Shown here piece by piece: positions 35,741-46,900 of a DNA stretch of 64,000 nucleotides. This DNA is from Penium margaritaceum. Taxonomy: Eukaryota > Streptophyta > Zygnematophyceae > Desmidiales > Peniaceae. Made by a program: the position numbers and the translations under genes. The DNA is taken from assembly GCA_023375785.1 (NCBI GenBank), contig SZWC01000844.1, positions 173,164 to 237,163 on the forward strand, given 5' to 3'. The notes beneath the pieces were generated by a model, which had not been told where the DNA came from, did no database searches, and saw only the letters and a list, made by a program, of their open reading frames with translations. Numbering within the stretch: the stretch's first letter is position 1; the number at the start of each line of letters is the position of its first letter.

Positions 35741-36568
35741 GGAGGTCGCCTACCGCCTCTGGGACAGCAGGAGGGCTCGCAAGGGTGGAGAGTGGAGAGG
35801 TGTTGGACGTCTGTGAAGAGCAGGTGTCGCAGCATGAGCAGAAATGGAGCCAGGAACCAGAGGAGGTGGAGGAGGAAGAGTCCGATGTCCGCGAACTGGC
35901 TGCGGAGGAGGTGAGGAAGGAACCACGGCGAGAGCAGCCGCGGCGGGAGCAGCAGCCGGAGCAAAGGCAGCAGTAGGTACGGAGGAAAGAAGAGGAGCCT
36001 ACAGACGCGCTTGAGTGACAGCTGGAGCAAACCTCGGCGGGGGTGATCCAACAGTCATCCCGGGAGGCACCACCGCTGACTGGGATACCGATGAGCCCCA
36101 AGACCCTGGCCAACTACACTGGCCCATGTGTGTGGTGCGGAGAAAGTCTCCCTACTGAACTACGTCTAAAGGTGGTGTACCGAGTGTGCGGGAAAACCCA
36201 CACATCAGTACGCCGGCGGGGCCTCCAAAACCTGCATTGGAAGAAACTGCACCTGCTTGCGGTGCCTCAGGGAGGCAGCTGAGGAGGAAGCTGCGAAGAA
36301 GCAGAAGGAGGAAGAAGGAGCGGGACCCGGGGCTGGGGGAGCACCACCCCACGGAAAGTGGGACCCAAAGGAGGAGGAGGAAGATGAGGGAGAAGAGGAA
36401 GAAGAGGAGGGGCCCAATGAGCGGCGGAAAGGTCCACGCACGGTTTCTGGGGCCACGATGAGACAGTGGCAGGCGGAGGGACGTGTCGCGGCAGAAGAGA
36501 GGAGGCAGAAGGAACTGGAGGAAAAGAGGTATGTCCAATGCGGCCAATGGTGGAGAGTGGAGGTATAG
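35741..36568 (+). pseudogene. Acidic linker and first Cys motifs of an extra ORF downstream of integrase
   Basis: Downstream of the integrase tail one frame encodes a Glu-rich segment (QEPEEVEEEESDVRELAAEE, about 35857-35916) with basic RREQ repeats, ending at TAG 35974. A second segment (from 36043) has CVWCGESLP and VCGKTH. After a frame change NCTCLRCLREAAEEEAAKKQ leads into a long Glu/Lys-rich stretch and YVQCGQWW, ending at TAG 36566. The Cys pairs suggest zinc binding, and the acidic stretches look disordered. This is an accessory region beyond the standard gag-pol set, decayed in this copy. I do not recognise a named family. Confidence 0.5.
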
Positions 36569-37513
36569 GAGTGTGGCGGATGCCTCCGCTAAGTTTACAC
36601 TGGCTGCCTGGCGCCACCTCGTGGCGGGCGCGGGGGGCGAAGTGGGGCCGCGGTGTGCATAAAGTGTAGGGAAGAAATCGAAAGGCGACGAGGTGTCCGC
36701 AAGGCACCCCGAGTGAACGAGGAAGGGGAGGAGGAGGAGTCCGAAGAGGAAGAGGAAGAGGTAGTGGGAGAGGAAAGGCACCGATCCGCGGCATGTCCCA
36801 CATGCCTGAAGGCGGTGTAATATGAAGGAAGGTGCGCTGTCTGCACGAGGCCTGACCACCGCGAATGCCTGGTGACAGACAGCTCCGCTTGGAAGGGCCA
36901 ATGTCACCAATGTGTGGGCAATGAGCTCCTTGAGACGGACTGTGACCTCAGCTTCACCGCGGAGACCCGATAACCTGCATGCGCTGCATGCCGGGAAGGG
37001 ATGGCAGAGTTCAGGAAGGGATGTGGCATGTGCCTGAAGATGTGCCACCAGTGGTGCGGCAAGAGGGGTAAGGAAGGAGTGTGAACTTGTCAGCGCTGCC
37101 TCGCTCAGCCTAGAAAAGAGGATTGGGGGGCAAAAAATTCCGGGCTGCGTTGCTGTGGAGATGGATGCGGGCGGATCGTCACAGTGATGGCATGCCACTG
37201 TGAGCATTGCAGAGGATGGGCCCACGCACAGTGTGCTATAGAGGTGGGAAGGAATGAGGATGGATAGACGGTGTACCGCTACACCAATTGTAGGACATAT
37301 GAACGGATCCCATACTGCTCTACCTGCAAAAGAAGACTGGGCGCGGAGGACATCACTACATGACCCCGGTGCGAGGGGTGCCAGTTATACGTACATCAGG
37401 AGTGCTCCGCATGATACCAACGAGAGGGTGGGGAGGTGGAGACGTACTGCCGTCCTTGCCAACAACGGCAGCGGCCGGGTCCCCAAGGGAAGTTCACGCG
37501 CCTGCTGCGCTGA
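36569..37513 (+). pseudogene. Tandem PHD/RING-like Cys/His modules in one stop-broken frame
   Basis: One frame holds for about 860 bp (36650-37513) without an indel. It contains CPTCLKAV; CAVCTRPDHREC plus WKGQCHQC; CGMCLKMCHQWC plus TCQRC; CEHCRGWAHAQC; CSTCKRR; CEGCQLYVHQEC plus YCRPC. The recurring C-x2-C-x3/4-H-x2-C-xn-C-x2-C pattern is that of the second half of PHD or RING-type zinc fingers. An acidic run of Glu lies at about 36718-36770. Stops interrupt it at 36818 (TAA), 36971 (TAA), 37082 (TGA), 37265 (TAG), 37361 (TGA), 37412 (TGA) and 37511 (TGA). A chromatin-binding or RNA-binding role for the retroelement is conceivable but unproven. Confidence 0.55.
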
Positions 37514-37536
37514 CGAGACTCTGGGACAGAGTCTTG

Positions 37537-37550
37537 AAAAAAAAGGGGGG
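37537..37550 (+). promoter_or_regulatory. Polypurine tract of element 2
   Basis: Eight A followed by six G (37537-37550), then ATTGGGGG, only 14 bp before the TGTCAG start of the LTR. This is the expected primer position for plus-strand synthesis. Confidence 0.75.
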
Positions 37551-37564
37551 ATTGGGGGCATCAG

Positions 37565-38807
37565 TGTCAGGCGGGAATCCACCGCATCTCCGTAGCAGAA
37601 GCGACAGATCCACGGAAAGGTGTCTCCGCGGTCTGGCAGATCCGCGGAGAAGACCTGGAGAAGGACTGCGGAACATTGGATGATCTGCACGGAAAGCTGG
37701 CTCCCGCAATGAGATTGCGGTGGAGCGTGGGGTGGCGCGGAATCTAGTGGTGGTGGCGGAAAAGATGGGCTGGCGGGAGAGTTGTCTCCAAGGCACCAAC
37801 AACCAGCGGCGGCCTCTCTACGGCTATTGGAAGCGCTTGTTGCGGAGGAGGCGAAAGAGGCGGGAAAGGCGGGGATGAGAGTCCGCGGTGGAAAAGGAAC
37901 ATGAGCCGAAGCCGTGGAGAGGTGGAAGTGAAGCAGGAGCGTCGGACGTGCAAGAGATCCGCCGGCTGAACCGGATGTCAGGAGGGAGGCGGAAGGAGCG
38001 CGACCAATCAGAGCACAAGGCTGACAGCGGTGATCAATGAGGAGGACCGGGAGGACGCACCGCGGAGGACGAAGATTCAAGGAAGAACACGAAGATCCGC
38101 CTGCACGAGCCGCGGTTGAAGAAAGTGATCAGTAGAGGATATGCAGTGCATGTGTGTGTGTGTGGGTAAGGACGAAACCCGCGGTGCAACACCGCGTGGA
38201 GTCCAAGTAGGAAGAAAGAAGTTTTGTGAGAAGGATGAGACCGACGGCGTGTAGAGACGCCGTGCGGAGTCTTGAGTAGAAAAGGGCCGCAGTAGCAGTA
38301 GCATAAGTGCAACTCAGTCTTGCTTGCCTCTCAAGCATTCCATGTACTCCGCATGACAAGCTCTCATCAAAGACAATTTACCCACTCTCATCTGTGTTCC
38401 CCTCCCACTGCCCTCTTGCCTTCCGTTGCTCTCGGAGTCCAGTCCGCGGACTGGGGAACTAAGTGCGGGAAGAACCAAAAGTCCGAGTGGAGTGAGCTGC
38501 CGTCAATGTCCCTTGCTTACACGCGCCTGTGGAACGAGGGTTCCGCGGAGAGGAGTCGGACGCCACGAGGTGGTGGACTCCTGGGTGGGAAGAAGTGGAC
38601 CGCGGAGCGACACACATCGGTGAGGTCCCTCGCAGAAGTCCAGACCGGTGGACCGCGGAGTTGTTCACCGTCTGAAGTTGACGTGTAAGCGTCGCTGCCT
38701 ATCTAACGTGCATAGTGGTGGTGGTGACAGTGCCTCATCCGCGAAATAGCACGGAGCGCAGACATCCGCGGAGGCAATGAAGGGCGCGGCAAAATTGGGG
38801 GTATTAC
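37565..38807 (+). repeat. LTR of element 2 (3' LTR position), inverted copy of 6433-7685
   Basis: Starts TGTCAGGCGGGAATCC. It corresponds throughout to the reverse complement of 6433-7685 with visible substitutions and small indels, including the (TG)n tract near 38152. It ends around GGGGGTATTACA, after which the 10/11-bp satellite begins immediately. Homology to the other copy stops at GGGGGTAT, so the last bases are uncertain. Confidence 0.85.
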
Positions 38808-40914
38808 AAGCATTGCCTAGGCATTGCCAAGCGTTGCCTAGGCATTGCCATTCATTGCCACGCATTACCCAGGTATTGCCAGGCATTGTCCAAGCATTGT
38901 TAGGCATTGCCAGGCCTTGCCTAGGCATTTCCAGACCTTGCCTAGGCATTGTTAGGCACTCCCTGGCATTGCCCAGGCATTGATACGCATTCCCCATGCA
39001 TTGCTAGGTATTGCCAAGCATTGCCAGGCATTACCCAGGAATTGCCATGCATTGTCAGGCGTTGCCATGCATTGTCAGGCATTGGCAAGCATTGCCCAGT
39101 CATTGCCTGGCATTGCCCAGGCATTGCCAGGCATTTCCAGGCATTGCCAGGCATTACCAGGCATTGCCCGCGCATTGCCAGGCATTGCCCAGGCATAGGT
39201 TGGCATTGCCCAGGCATTGCACAGGCATTGCCCAGGCATTGCCACGCATTGTCAGGCATTTCCAAGGCATTGCCAGATATTACCAGGCATTGCCAGGCAT
39301 TGCCCAGGCATTGCCATGCATTGTTTGGCATTGCCAAGCATTGCCAGGCATTGGCAAGCATTGCCCAAGCATTGCCATGCATGGCCAAGCTTTACCAGGC
39401 ATTGCTAGGCATTCCCAAGCATTGCCCAGGCATTGCCATGCATTGCCTAGGCTATGCCACGCATTGCCAGGTATTGCCCAGGCATTGCACAGGCATTGCC
39501 GGGGCATTGCCAGGTATTGCCAGGCATTTCCAGGCATTGCTAGGCATTGCACAGGCATTGGCAGGCATTACCCAGGCATTGCCAGGCATTGCCAGGATTG
39601 TTAGGCATTTCCTAGGCATTACCGTGCATTGTCCAGGCATTGCCAGGCATTACCTAGGCATTGCCAGGCATTGCCCGGGCATTTCCAGGCACTAGCAGTC
39701 ATTGCCAGGCGTTGCCGAGGCATTGCCAGGCATTGCCCAAGCATTGCTAGGCATTACCCAGGCATTGCCAAGCATTACTCAGGCATTGCACATGCATTGC
39801 CCAGGCATTGCCCAGGCATTGCTAGGCATTGCTAGGCATTGCCTTGGCATTTTCAGATATTGTTGGGCATTGCAAGGCATTACCCAGGTATTGCCAGGCA
39901 TTGCCCAGGCATTGCCACACATTGTTAGGCTTTGCCAGGCATTGCCAGGCATTGGCAAGCATTGCTCATGCATTGTCAGACATTGCCAGGCATTGCCAGG
40001 CATTGTCACGCATTGCCTAGGCATTTCCAGGCATTGCCGAGGCATTGCCAGGCATAGCGAGGCATTGCCAGGCATTACCCGTGCATTGCACGGGCATTAC
40101 CCAGACATTGCCAGGCATTGCCCAGGCATTGCCAAGCATTGCCAGGCCTTGCTTAGGCATTGCCAGGCATTGCCAGGCATTGCCCAGTCATTGCCACAAA
40201 TTGCCCAGGCATTGCCAGGCATTTCCAGGCATTGCCCAAGCATTGCCACGCATTGTAAGGCATTGCCAGGCATTGCCAGGCATTGCCAGGCATTGGCAAG
40301 CACTGCGCAGGCGTTGCCTCGCATTGCCCATGCATTGCCATGCATGGCTAGGAATTGCCAGGCATTGCAGGCATTATCCATGTATTGCTAGGCATTGCAC
40401 AGACATTGCCACGCATTGTCCAGGCATTGCACAAGCATTGCCCAGGCATTGCCTAGGCATTGCCAAGCATTTCACAGGCATTGCCAGATATTTCCAGGCA
40501 TTGCCAGGCATTGCCCAGGCATTGCCACACATTGTTAGCCATTGCCAGGCATTGCGAGGCATTGCCAGGCATTGGCAAGCATTGCCAAGGCATTGCCAGA
40601 CATTGCCACGTATTGCCAGGCATTGCCTAGGCATTACCAGGCATTGTCCAGGCATTTACAGGCATTGCCAGGCATTGCCTAGACATTGCACAGACATTGC
40701 CCAGGCATTACCAAGGATTGCGAGGGCATTGCCATGCATTGCGAGACATAGCCAGGCATTGGCAAGCATTGCCCGGGCATTGTCTGGCATTTTCCAGACA
40801 TTTCCATGCATTGCCAGGCATTGCCAGGCATTGCCCAGACATTGCCCAGGCATTGCCAAGAATTACCCATGCATTGCGAGGCATTACCTAGGCATTGTAC
40901 AGGCATTGCCAGGC
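38808..40914 (+). repeat. Satellite of 10/11-bp units, CCAGGCATTG polarity
   Basis: Same family as 8131-18570. It starts directly at the LTR end and switches polarity near 40914. No gene seen. Confidence 0.96.
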
Positions 40915-43900
40915 ATGCCAGGCAATGTCTTGCAATGCGTGCGCAATGCCTGGAAATGCCTGTGAAATGCCTGGAAATGCCTGGGCAATGCCTGGCAATG
41001 CGTGGCAATGGCTCGACAATGCCTGGCAATGCCTGACAATTCCTGGAAATGCCTGGCAATCCATAGGAAATGCCTAGCAGTGCTTGGCAATGCCTGTGCA
41101 ATGCCTGGCAATGCCTGGGCATTCTCTGGCAATGCCTGGAAATGCCTGGGAAATGCCTGGGAATGTTTGGTAATGCTTGGGCAATGCCTGGAAATGCCTA
41201 GGTAATGCCTGGCAATGACTAGAAATTCCTAGTTAATTTTGGACAATGCCTGGCAATGCCCATGCAATGCCTGGCAAGGCTTGGTAATGCCTTGCAATGT
41301 CCTTGCAATGCCTGTCAATGCCTGGGCAATGCCTGGCAAGGCGTGGCAATGCCAGGCAATGCGTATGAAATGCCTAGGCAATGCCTGGCAATGCCTGGCA
41401 ATGCCTGGAAATGCCTGGGCAATGCCTGGCAATGCCTGGACAATGCCTCTGCAATGCCTGGACAATGCCTAGCAATGCTTGGCAATGCCTGGCAAAGCCG
41501 TACAATGCCTGACTATGCCAGGGTAATGCTTGGAAATGCCTTGCAATGCCTGGGAAATGCCTGTCAATGCCTAGTGATGCTTTGCTGTGCCTGGGCAATG
41601 CTTATCAATGCCTGGCAATGCCTGGGCAATGCTTGGCAATGCCTGGCAAGGCCTGGCAATGCCTGGACAATGCCTGGCAATGCCTGGGAATGCCTGGGCA
41701 ATGCCAGGCAATGCCCAGGCAATGCCTGTGCAATGCCTTGCAATGCCTGGGCAATGCCTGGCAATGCCTGGCAATGCCTGGCAATGCTTGACAATGCCAG
41801 GCAATGCCTCAGCAATGCCTGGGCAATGCATGGGTAATGCCTGGTAATGCCTGGGAAATGCCTGGCAATGCCAAGCAATGCCTGGTAATGCCCAGGCAAT
41901 GCGAGGCAATGCCTAGCAATGCCTGGACAATGCATGGCAATGGCGGGCAATGCCTGGCAATGCTTGGCAATGCCTGGCAAAGCCTGGCAATGTCTTGGCA
42001 ATGCGTGGGCAATGCATGGCAACTCGTGGGAAATGCATGGTAATGCCTGGCAATGCCTGGAAATGCCTGGGCAATGCCTAGCAATGCTTGGCAATGTCTG
42101 GAAATGCCTCAGCAATGCGTGGCCATACCTGGGCAATGCTCGGCACTGCCTAACAATGCCTAACAATGCCTGTGCAATGCCTTGCAATGCTTGGCAATGT
42201 CTGGCAATATCAGGCAATGCCTGGGCAATGCCTGGCAATGCCTGGGGAATGCCTATGCATTGCCTGGGCAATGCGTGGGACATGCCTGGCAACGCCTGGA
42301 CAATTCTTGGCAATGTCTTACAATGACTGGCAATGCCTGGGCAATGCTTGTCAATGCCTTGCAATGCCTGGGAATGATTGGCAATGCCTGGGAAATGCCT
42401 GGCAATGTTTGACAATGCCTGGCAATGCTTGGGTAATGCCTGTACAATGCATGGGCAATGCCTGGCAATGCCTATACAATGCATAGCAATGCTCGGCAAT
42501 GCCTGGCAATGACTGGCAATGCCACGACAATGCTTGCCAATGCCAGGCAATGCTGGCAATACTTGGCAATGCCTAGACAATGCCGGGTAATGCCTGTGCA
42601 ATGCCTGGCAATGCTTGGCAATGCCTGAGCAATGCCTGCAAATGCTCAGCTATGCCTGGCAATGCCTCGGAATGCCTGGGCAATGCTTGCCAATGCCTGG
42701 CAATGCTTTACAATGCCTGGGCAATGCCTGGCAATGCCTGGAAAAAGCTTGACAATCCCTGGCAATGCTCGGCAATGCCTAACAATGCTGGACAATGCCT
42801 AGCAATGCCTGGGCAATGCCTTGCAATGCCTGGCAATATCTAGCAATGCCTGAGAAATGCTTGGCAATGGCTGGGCAATGCGTGTCTAATGCTTGGACAA
42901 TGCCTTGCAATGCCTGGCAATGCCTATAAATGCATGGGCAATTATTGGGCAATGCTTGCCAATGCCTGGCAATGCCTGGCAATGCTTGGCAATGCGTGGC
43001 AATGCCTAGACAATGCCTGTGCAATGCCTGGCAATGCTCGGCAATGCATGGCAATGCCTGGAAATGCCTAGGCAATGCTTGCAAATGCCTGGCAATGCCT
43101 GTCAATGCCGGGGCAATGACTGGCAATGCCTGGGCAATGTTTGACAATTCCTGGCAATGCCTAGTAATGCATAACGATGCGTGGCAATGCCTAGGCAATG
43201 CTTGGTAATGCCTGTCAATATCTGGCAATGCCTGGGCAATGCCTGGAAATGCCCGGCAATGCATGGACAATGCCTGTGCAATGCATAGGCAATGCCTTGC
43301 AATGCCTGTGTAATGCCTGGCAATGCCTGGAAAATGCCTGGCAATGCCCGTGCAATGCCTGGGCAATGCGTGGCAATGCCAGGCAATGCCTGGAAATGCC
43401 TGGCAATGCCTGGCATTGCCTCGCAATGCCTGGGAATGCGTGGGCAATGCTTGCCAATGTCTGGCAATGCCTGGCAATGCCTAACAATGCGTGGCAATGC
43501 ATGGGGAATGCCAGGCAATGTCTGGGCAATGCATGGCAACGCCTGACAATATCCGGCAATGCCTGGGCAATGCCTGGCAATGCCCGTGCAATGCCTGTGC
43601 AATGCCGGGAAAATGCTTGGCAATGCCTGGGCAATGCTCGGCAATGCCTGGGCAATACCTGGCAATGCATGACAATGCCTGGCAATGCCTGGCAATGCCT
43701 AGGCAATGCCAGTCAATATCTAGGCAATGCTTGGCAATGTCTTGCAATGCCTGGCAATGTCTGGACAATGCTTGGCAATGTCTTGCAATGCCTGGCATTG
43801 CCTAGGCAATGCCTGGCAATGCCTGGGCAATGCCTGGCAATGCGTGGGAATGCCTGGGCAATGCCTAGCAATGCCTTGGCAATGTCTTGAATTTCCTGGC

Positions 43901-46900
43901 AATGCCTGGACAATGCCTAGCAATGCCTGGCAATGTCTGGACAATGCTTGGCAATGTCTTGCAATGCCTGGTAATGCCCAGGCAATGCCTAGCAATGCCT
44001 AGGCAATGCGTGGCAATGCCTCGGAATGCCTGGCAATGCCTGGCAATGCCTGTACAATGACTGGCAACGCCTAGGAATGCCTCTGAATTCCTCTGTAATG
44101 CCTGGGCAATGCCTAGGCAATACCTAGCAATGCTTGAGCAATGCTTGGCAATGCTTGGACAATGCTTGGCAATGTTTGGGCAATGCCAGGGAATGCCTGG
44201 ACAATGCCTAACAGTGCTTGGCAATGTCTAGGCAATGCGTGGCAATGCCTGGCAATGCCTGGACAATGCTGGAAATGCCTGGGTAATGCCTAGCAATGCC
44301 TGGAAATACCTGACAAGGCCTGGGCAATGCCTGGCAATTCCTGGCAATGCCTGGGCAATGCCTGTGCAATGCCTGGGCAATGCCTGGGCAATGCGTGCCA
44401 ATGCTTGGCAATGCCTGACAATGCCTAGCAATGCCAAGGCAATGCCTGGCAATGCCACGCAATGCCTGGCAATGCCTCGCAATGCCTGGCAATGCCTAGG
44501 AAATGCCTGGCAATGCCTGGTTATGCGTGGGCAATGCCTGGCAATGCTTGGCAATGCCTGTGCAATGCCTGGCAGTGCATGGACAATGCCTTGCAATGCC
44601 AGGCAATGCCTAACAATGCCTGGTAATGCCTCAGCAATGCCTGGGCAATGCCTATGCAATACCTGGCAATGCCTGGGCAGTGCTTGGCAATGCTCGGACA
44701 ATGCCTGGCAATGTTTGGGCAATGCTACGCAATGCCTGGCAATGCCTGGACAATGCCTGACAATGCTTGCCAATGCCTGGGCTATGCCTGGCAATGCCTC
44801 GCAACGCCTGTGCAATGCTCGGCAATGCCTGGAAATGCTTGTACAATGCTTGGCCATGCTTGGCAATGCATGGCAATGCCTGGGAAATGCTTGGGCAATG
44901 TCTGGCAATGCCTGGGCAATCCCTGGGCACTGCCTGGCAATGCCTGTGCAATGCTTATTAATGCCTGGCAATTCTTGGGCAATGCATGGCAATGCCTGGA
45001 AATGCCCGGAAATGCTCGGCAATGCTTGGGCAATGCGTAGCAATGCATTGCAATGCCTGGAAAGGCCTGGGCAATGCCTAGCAATGCCAGGGCAATGCCT
45101 GGGTAATGTAGGGCAATCCCTGGGCAATGCCTGGCAAAGCATGGAAAAATCAAGCAATGCCTTGCATTGCCTGGGAAATGCCTAGCAATGCGTGGCATGA
45201 CCTGGGCAATGCCTGGCAATGCCTAACAATGCGTGGCAACGCATGGGCAATGCCTGGTAATGCCTGGACAATGCCTGTTAATGCCTAGGCAATGCATGGC
45301 AATGCCTGGTCAGTGTGTGGAAATGCCTCACAATGGTAATGCCTGGCAATGACTGGCAATGCCTGGCAATGACTGGCAATGCCTGGCAATGCCTGAGCAT
45401 GCCCGGGCAATGCCTGGGTAATGCCGATCGATGCCTGGGCAATGCATGGTAATACCTAGCAATGCAGGTGCAATGCTTGGCAATGCTCGGCAATGCCTGG
45501 GCAATGCTTTACAATGCTTGGAAATGCCTGGCAATGCTTGTGTAATATCTGGCAATGCCTGGACAATGCCTGACAATGCCTGCCACTGCCTTGCAATGCA
45601 TGGCAATGCCTGGGCAATGCCTGGCAATGCTTCGCAATGCTTGGACAATGCCTGGCAATGCCTGGCAATGACAAGCAATACCTATAAATTCTTGGGCAAT
45701 GTGTGGCAATGCCTGGCAATGCCTGGGCAATGCCAGGAAATGCTTGGCAATGCCTGGCTATGCCTGGCATTGCCTCGGCAATGCCTGGCAATACCTGAGC
45801 AATACCTAGCAATGCCTGGGCAATGCATGGTAATGCCTAGCAATGCTTGCGCAATGTCTGGCAATGCCTGGGTAATGCCTGACAATGCCTGGGCAATGCC
45901 GAGCAATGCCTGGCAATGCCTAGCAATGCCTGGAAATGCCCAGACAATGCCAGGCAATGCCTGGGCAATGCTTGCCAATGCCTGGCAATGCGTGGCAATA
46001 CCTAACAATGCGTAGCAATGCCTGGGCAATGCTTGGCAATGCCTGAGCAATGCGTGGCAATGCCTGGGCAATGCCTGGAAAAGCCTGGAAATGCCTAGGC
46101 AAGGCGTGGCAACGCCTAGGAATGCTTGGGCAATGCCTGACAATGCCTGGGTAACGCCTGACAATGACTGACAATGCCTAGGCAATGCCTGGCAATGCCT
46201 GGGCAATGGCTAGCAATGCGTGGGCAGTGACTGACAATGCCTGGCAATGCCTGGGAATGCCTGGCAAATGCTTCTGCAATGCCTGGGCATTGCCTGGCAA
46301 TGCCTGGCAATGCCTAACAATTCCTATCAATGCTTGGCAATGCCTAGCAATGCCTTGAAATGCCTCGAAAATGCCTGGCAATGCCTAGTAATGCCTGGGC
46401 AATGCCTGGCAATGCCTGGGCAATGCCTCGCAATGCATGGCAATGCCTTGCAATGCCTGGGTAATGTGGGGCAATGCCTGGGCAATGCCTGGCAATGCCG
46501 GGAAATACCTGGCAAAGCTTGAGCAATGCCTGTGCAATGCCCGGCAATGCCTGGCAATGCCTGGTCAATGCCTGGCAATGCCTGGGCAATGCTTGCCAAT
46601 GCCTGGCAATGCCTGGCAATACCTAAGAATGTGTGGCAATGCCTGGGGAATGCCTGCCAATGCCTGGGCAATGCCTGGTAATGCCTGGCAATATCTGGCA
46701 ATGCCTGGGTAATGCCTGGCAATGCCTAGCAATACCTGGGCAATGCCTGTCCAATGCCTGAGCAATGCCTTGCAATGCCTGGGCAAGGTCTGGCAATGCC
46801 TGGCAATGCCTAACAATGCCTGGAAATGCCTGTGCAATGTCAGGCAATGTCTGACAATGCCTTGGCAATGCCTAGCAATGCTTGGCAATGCTTGGCAATA

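Larger units (their letters stand above)
35305..38807 (+). mobile_element. Ty3/Gypsy-type element 2, 3' end (integrase tail to 3' LTR)
   Basis: Plus-strand order: integrase C-terminal part, acidic linker, Cys/His-rich zinc-binding cassette, polypurine tract (37537-37550), LTR (37565-38807). The LTR is the inverted homologue of the element 1 LTR, so both belong to the same or a close family. The catalytic integrase core and everything upstream are missing; the left boundary is the junction with the preceding element. Coding parts are broken by stops. Confidence 0.75.

Noticed and set aside
36152-37225. 357-codon minus-strand ORF
   Set aside because: Antisense of the Glu/Lys- and Cys-rich plus-strand region; Ser/Leu/Pro-rich shadow without motifs.
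37385-38080. 231-codon minus-strand ORF, similar to plus-strand ORFs at 7157-7683
   Set aside because: It lies mostly inside the LTR and its similarity to the left copy is explained by LTR homology; the frame is broken in the left copy.
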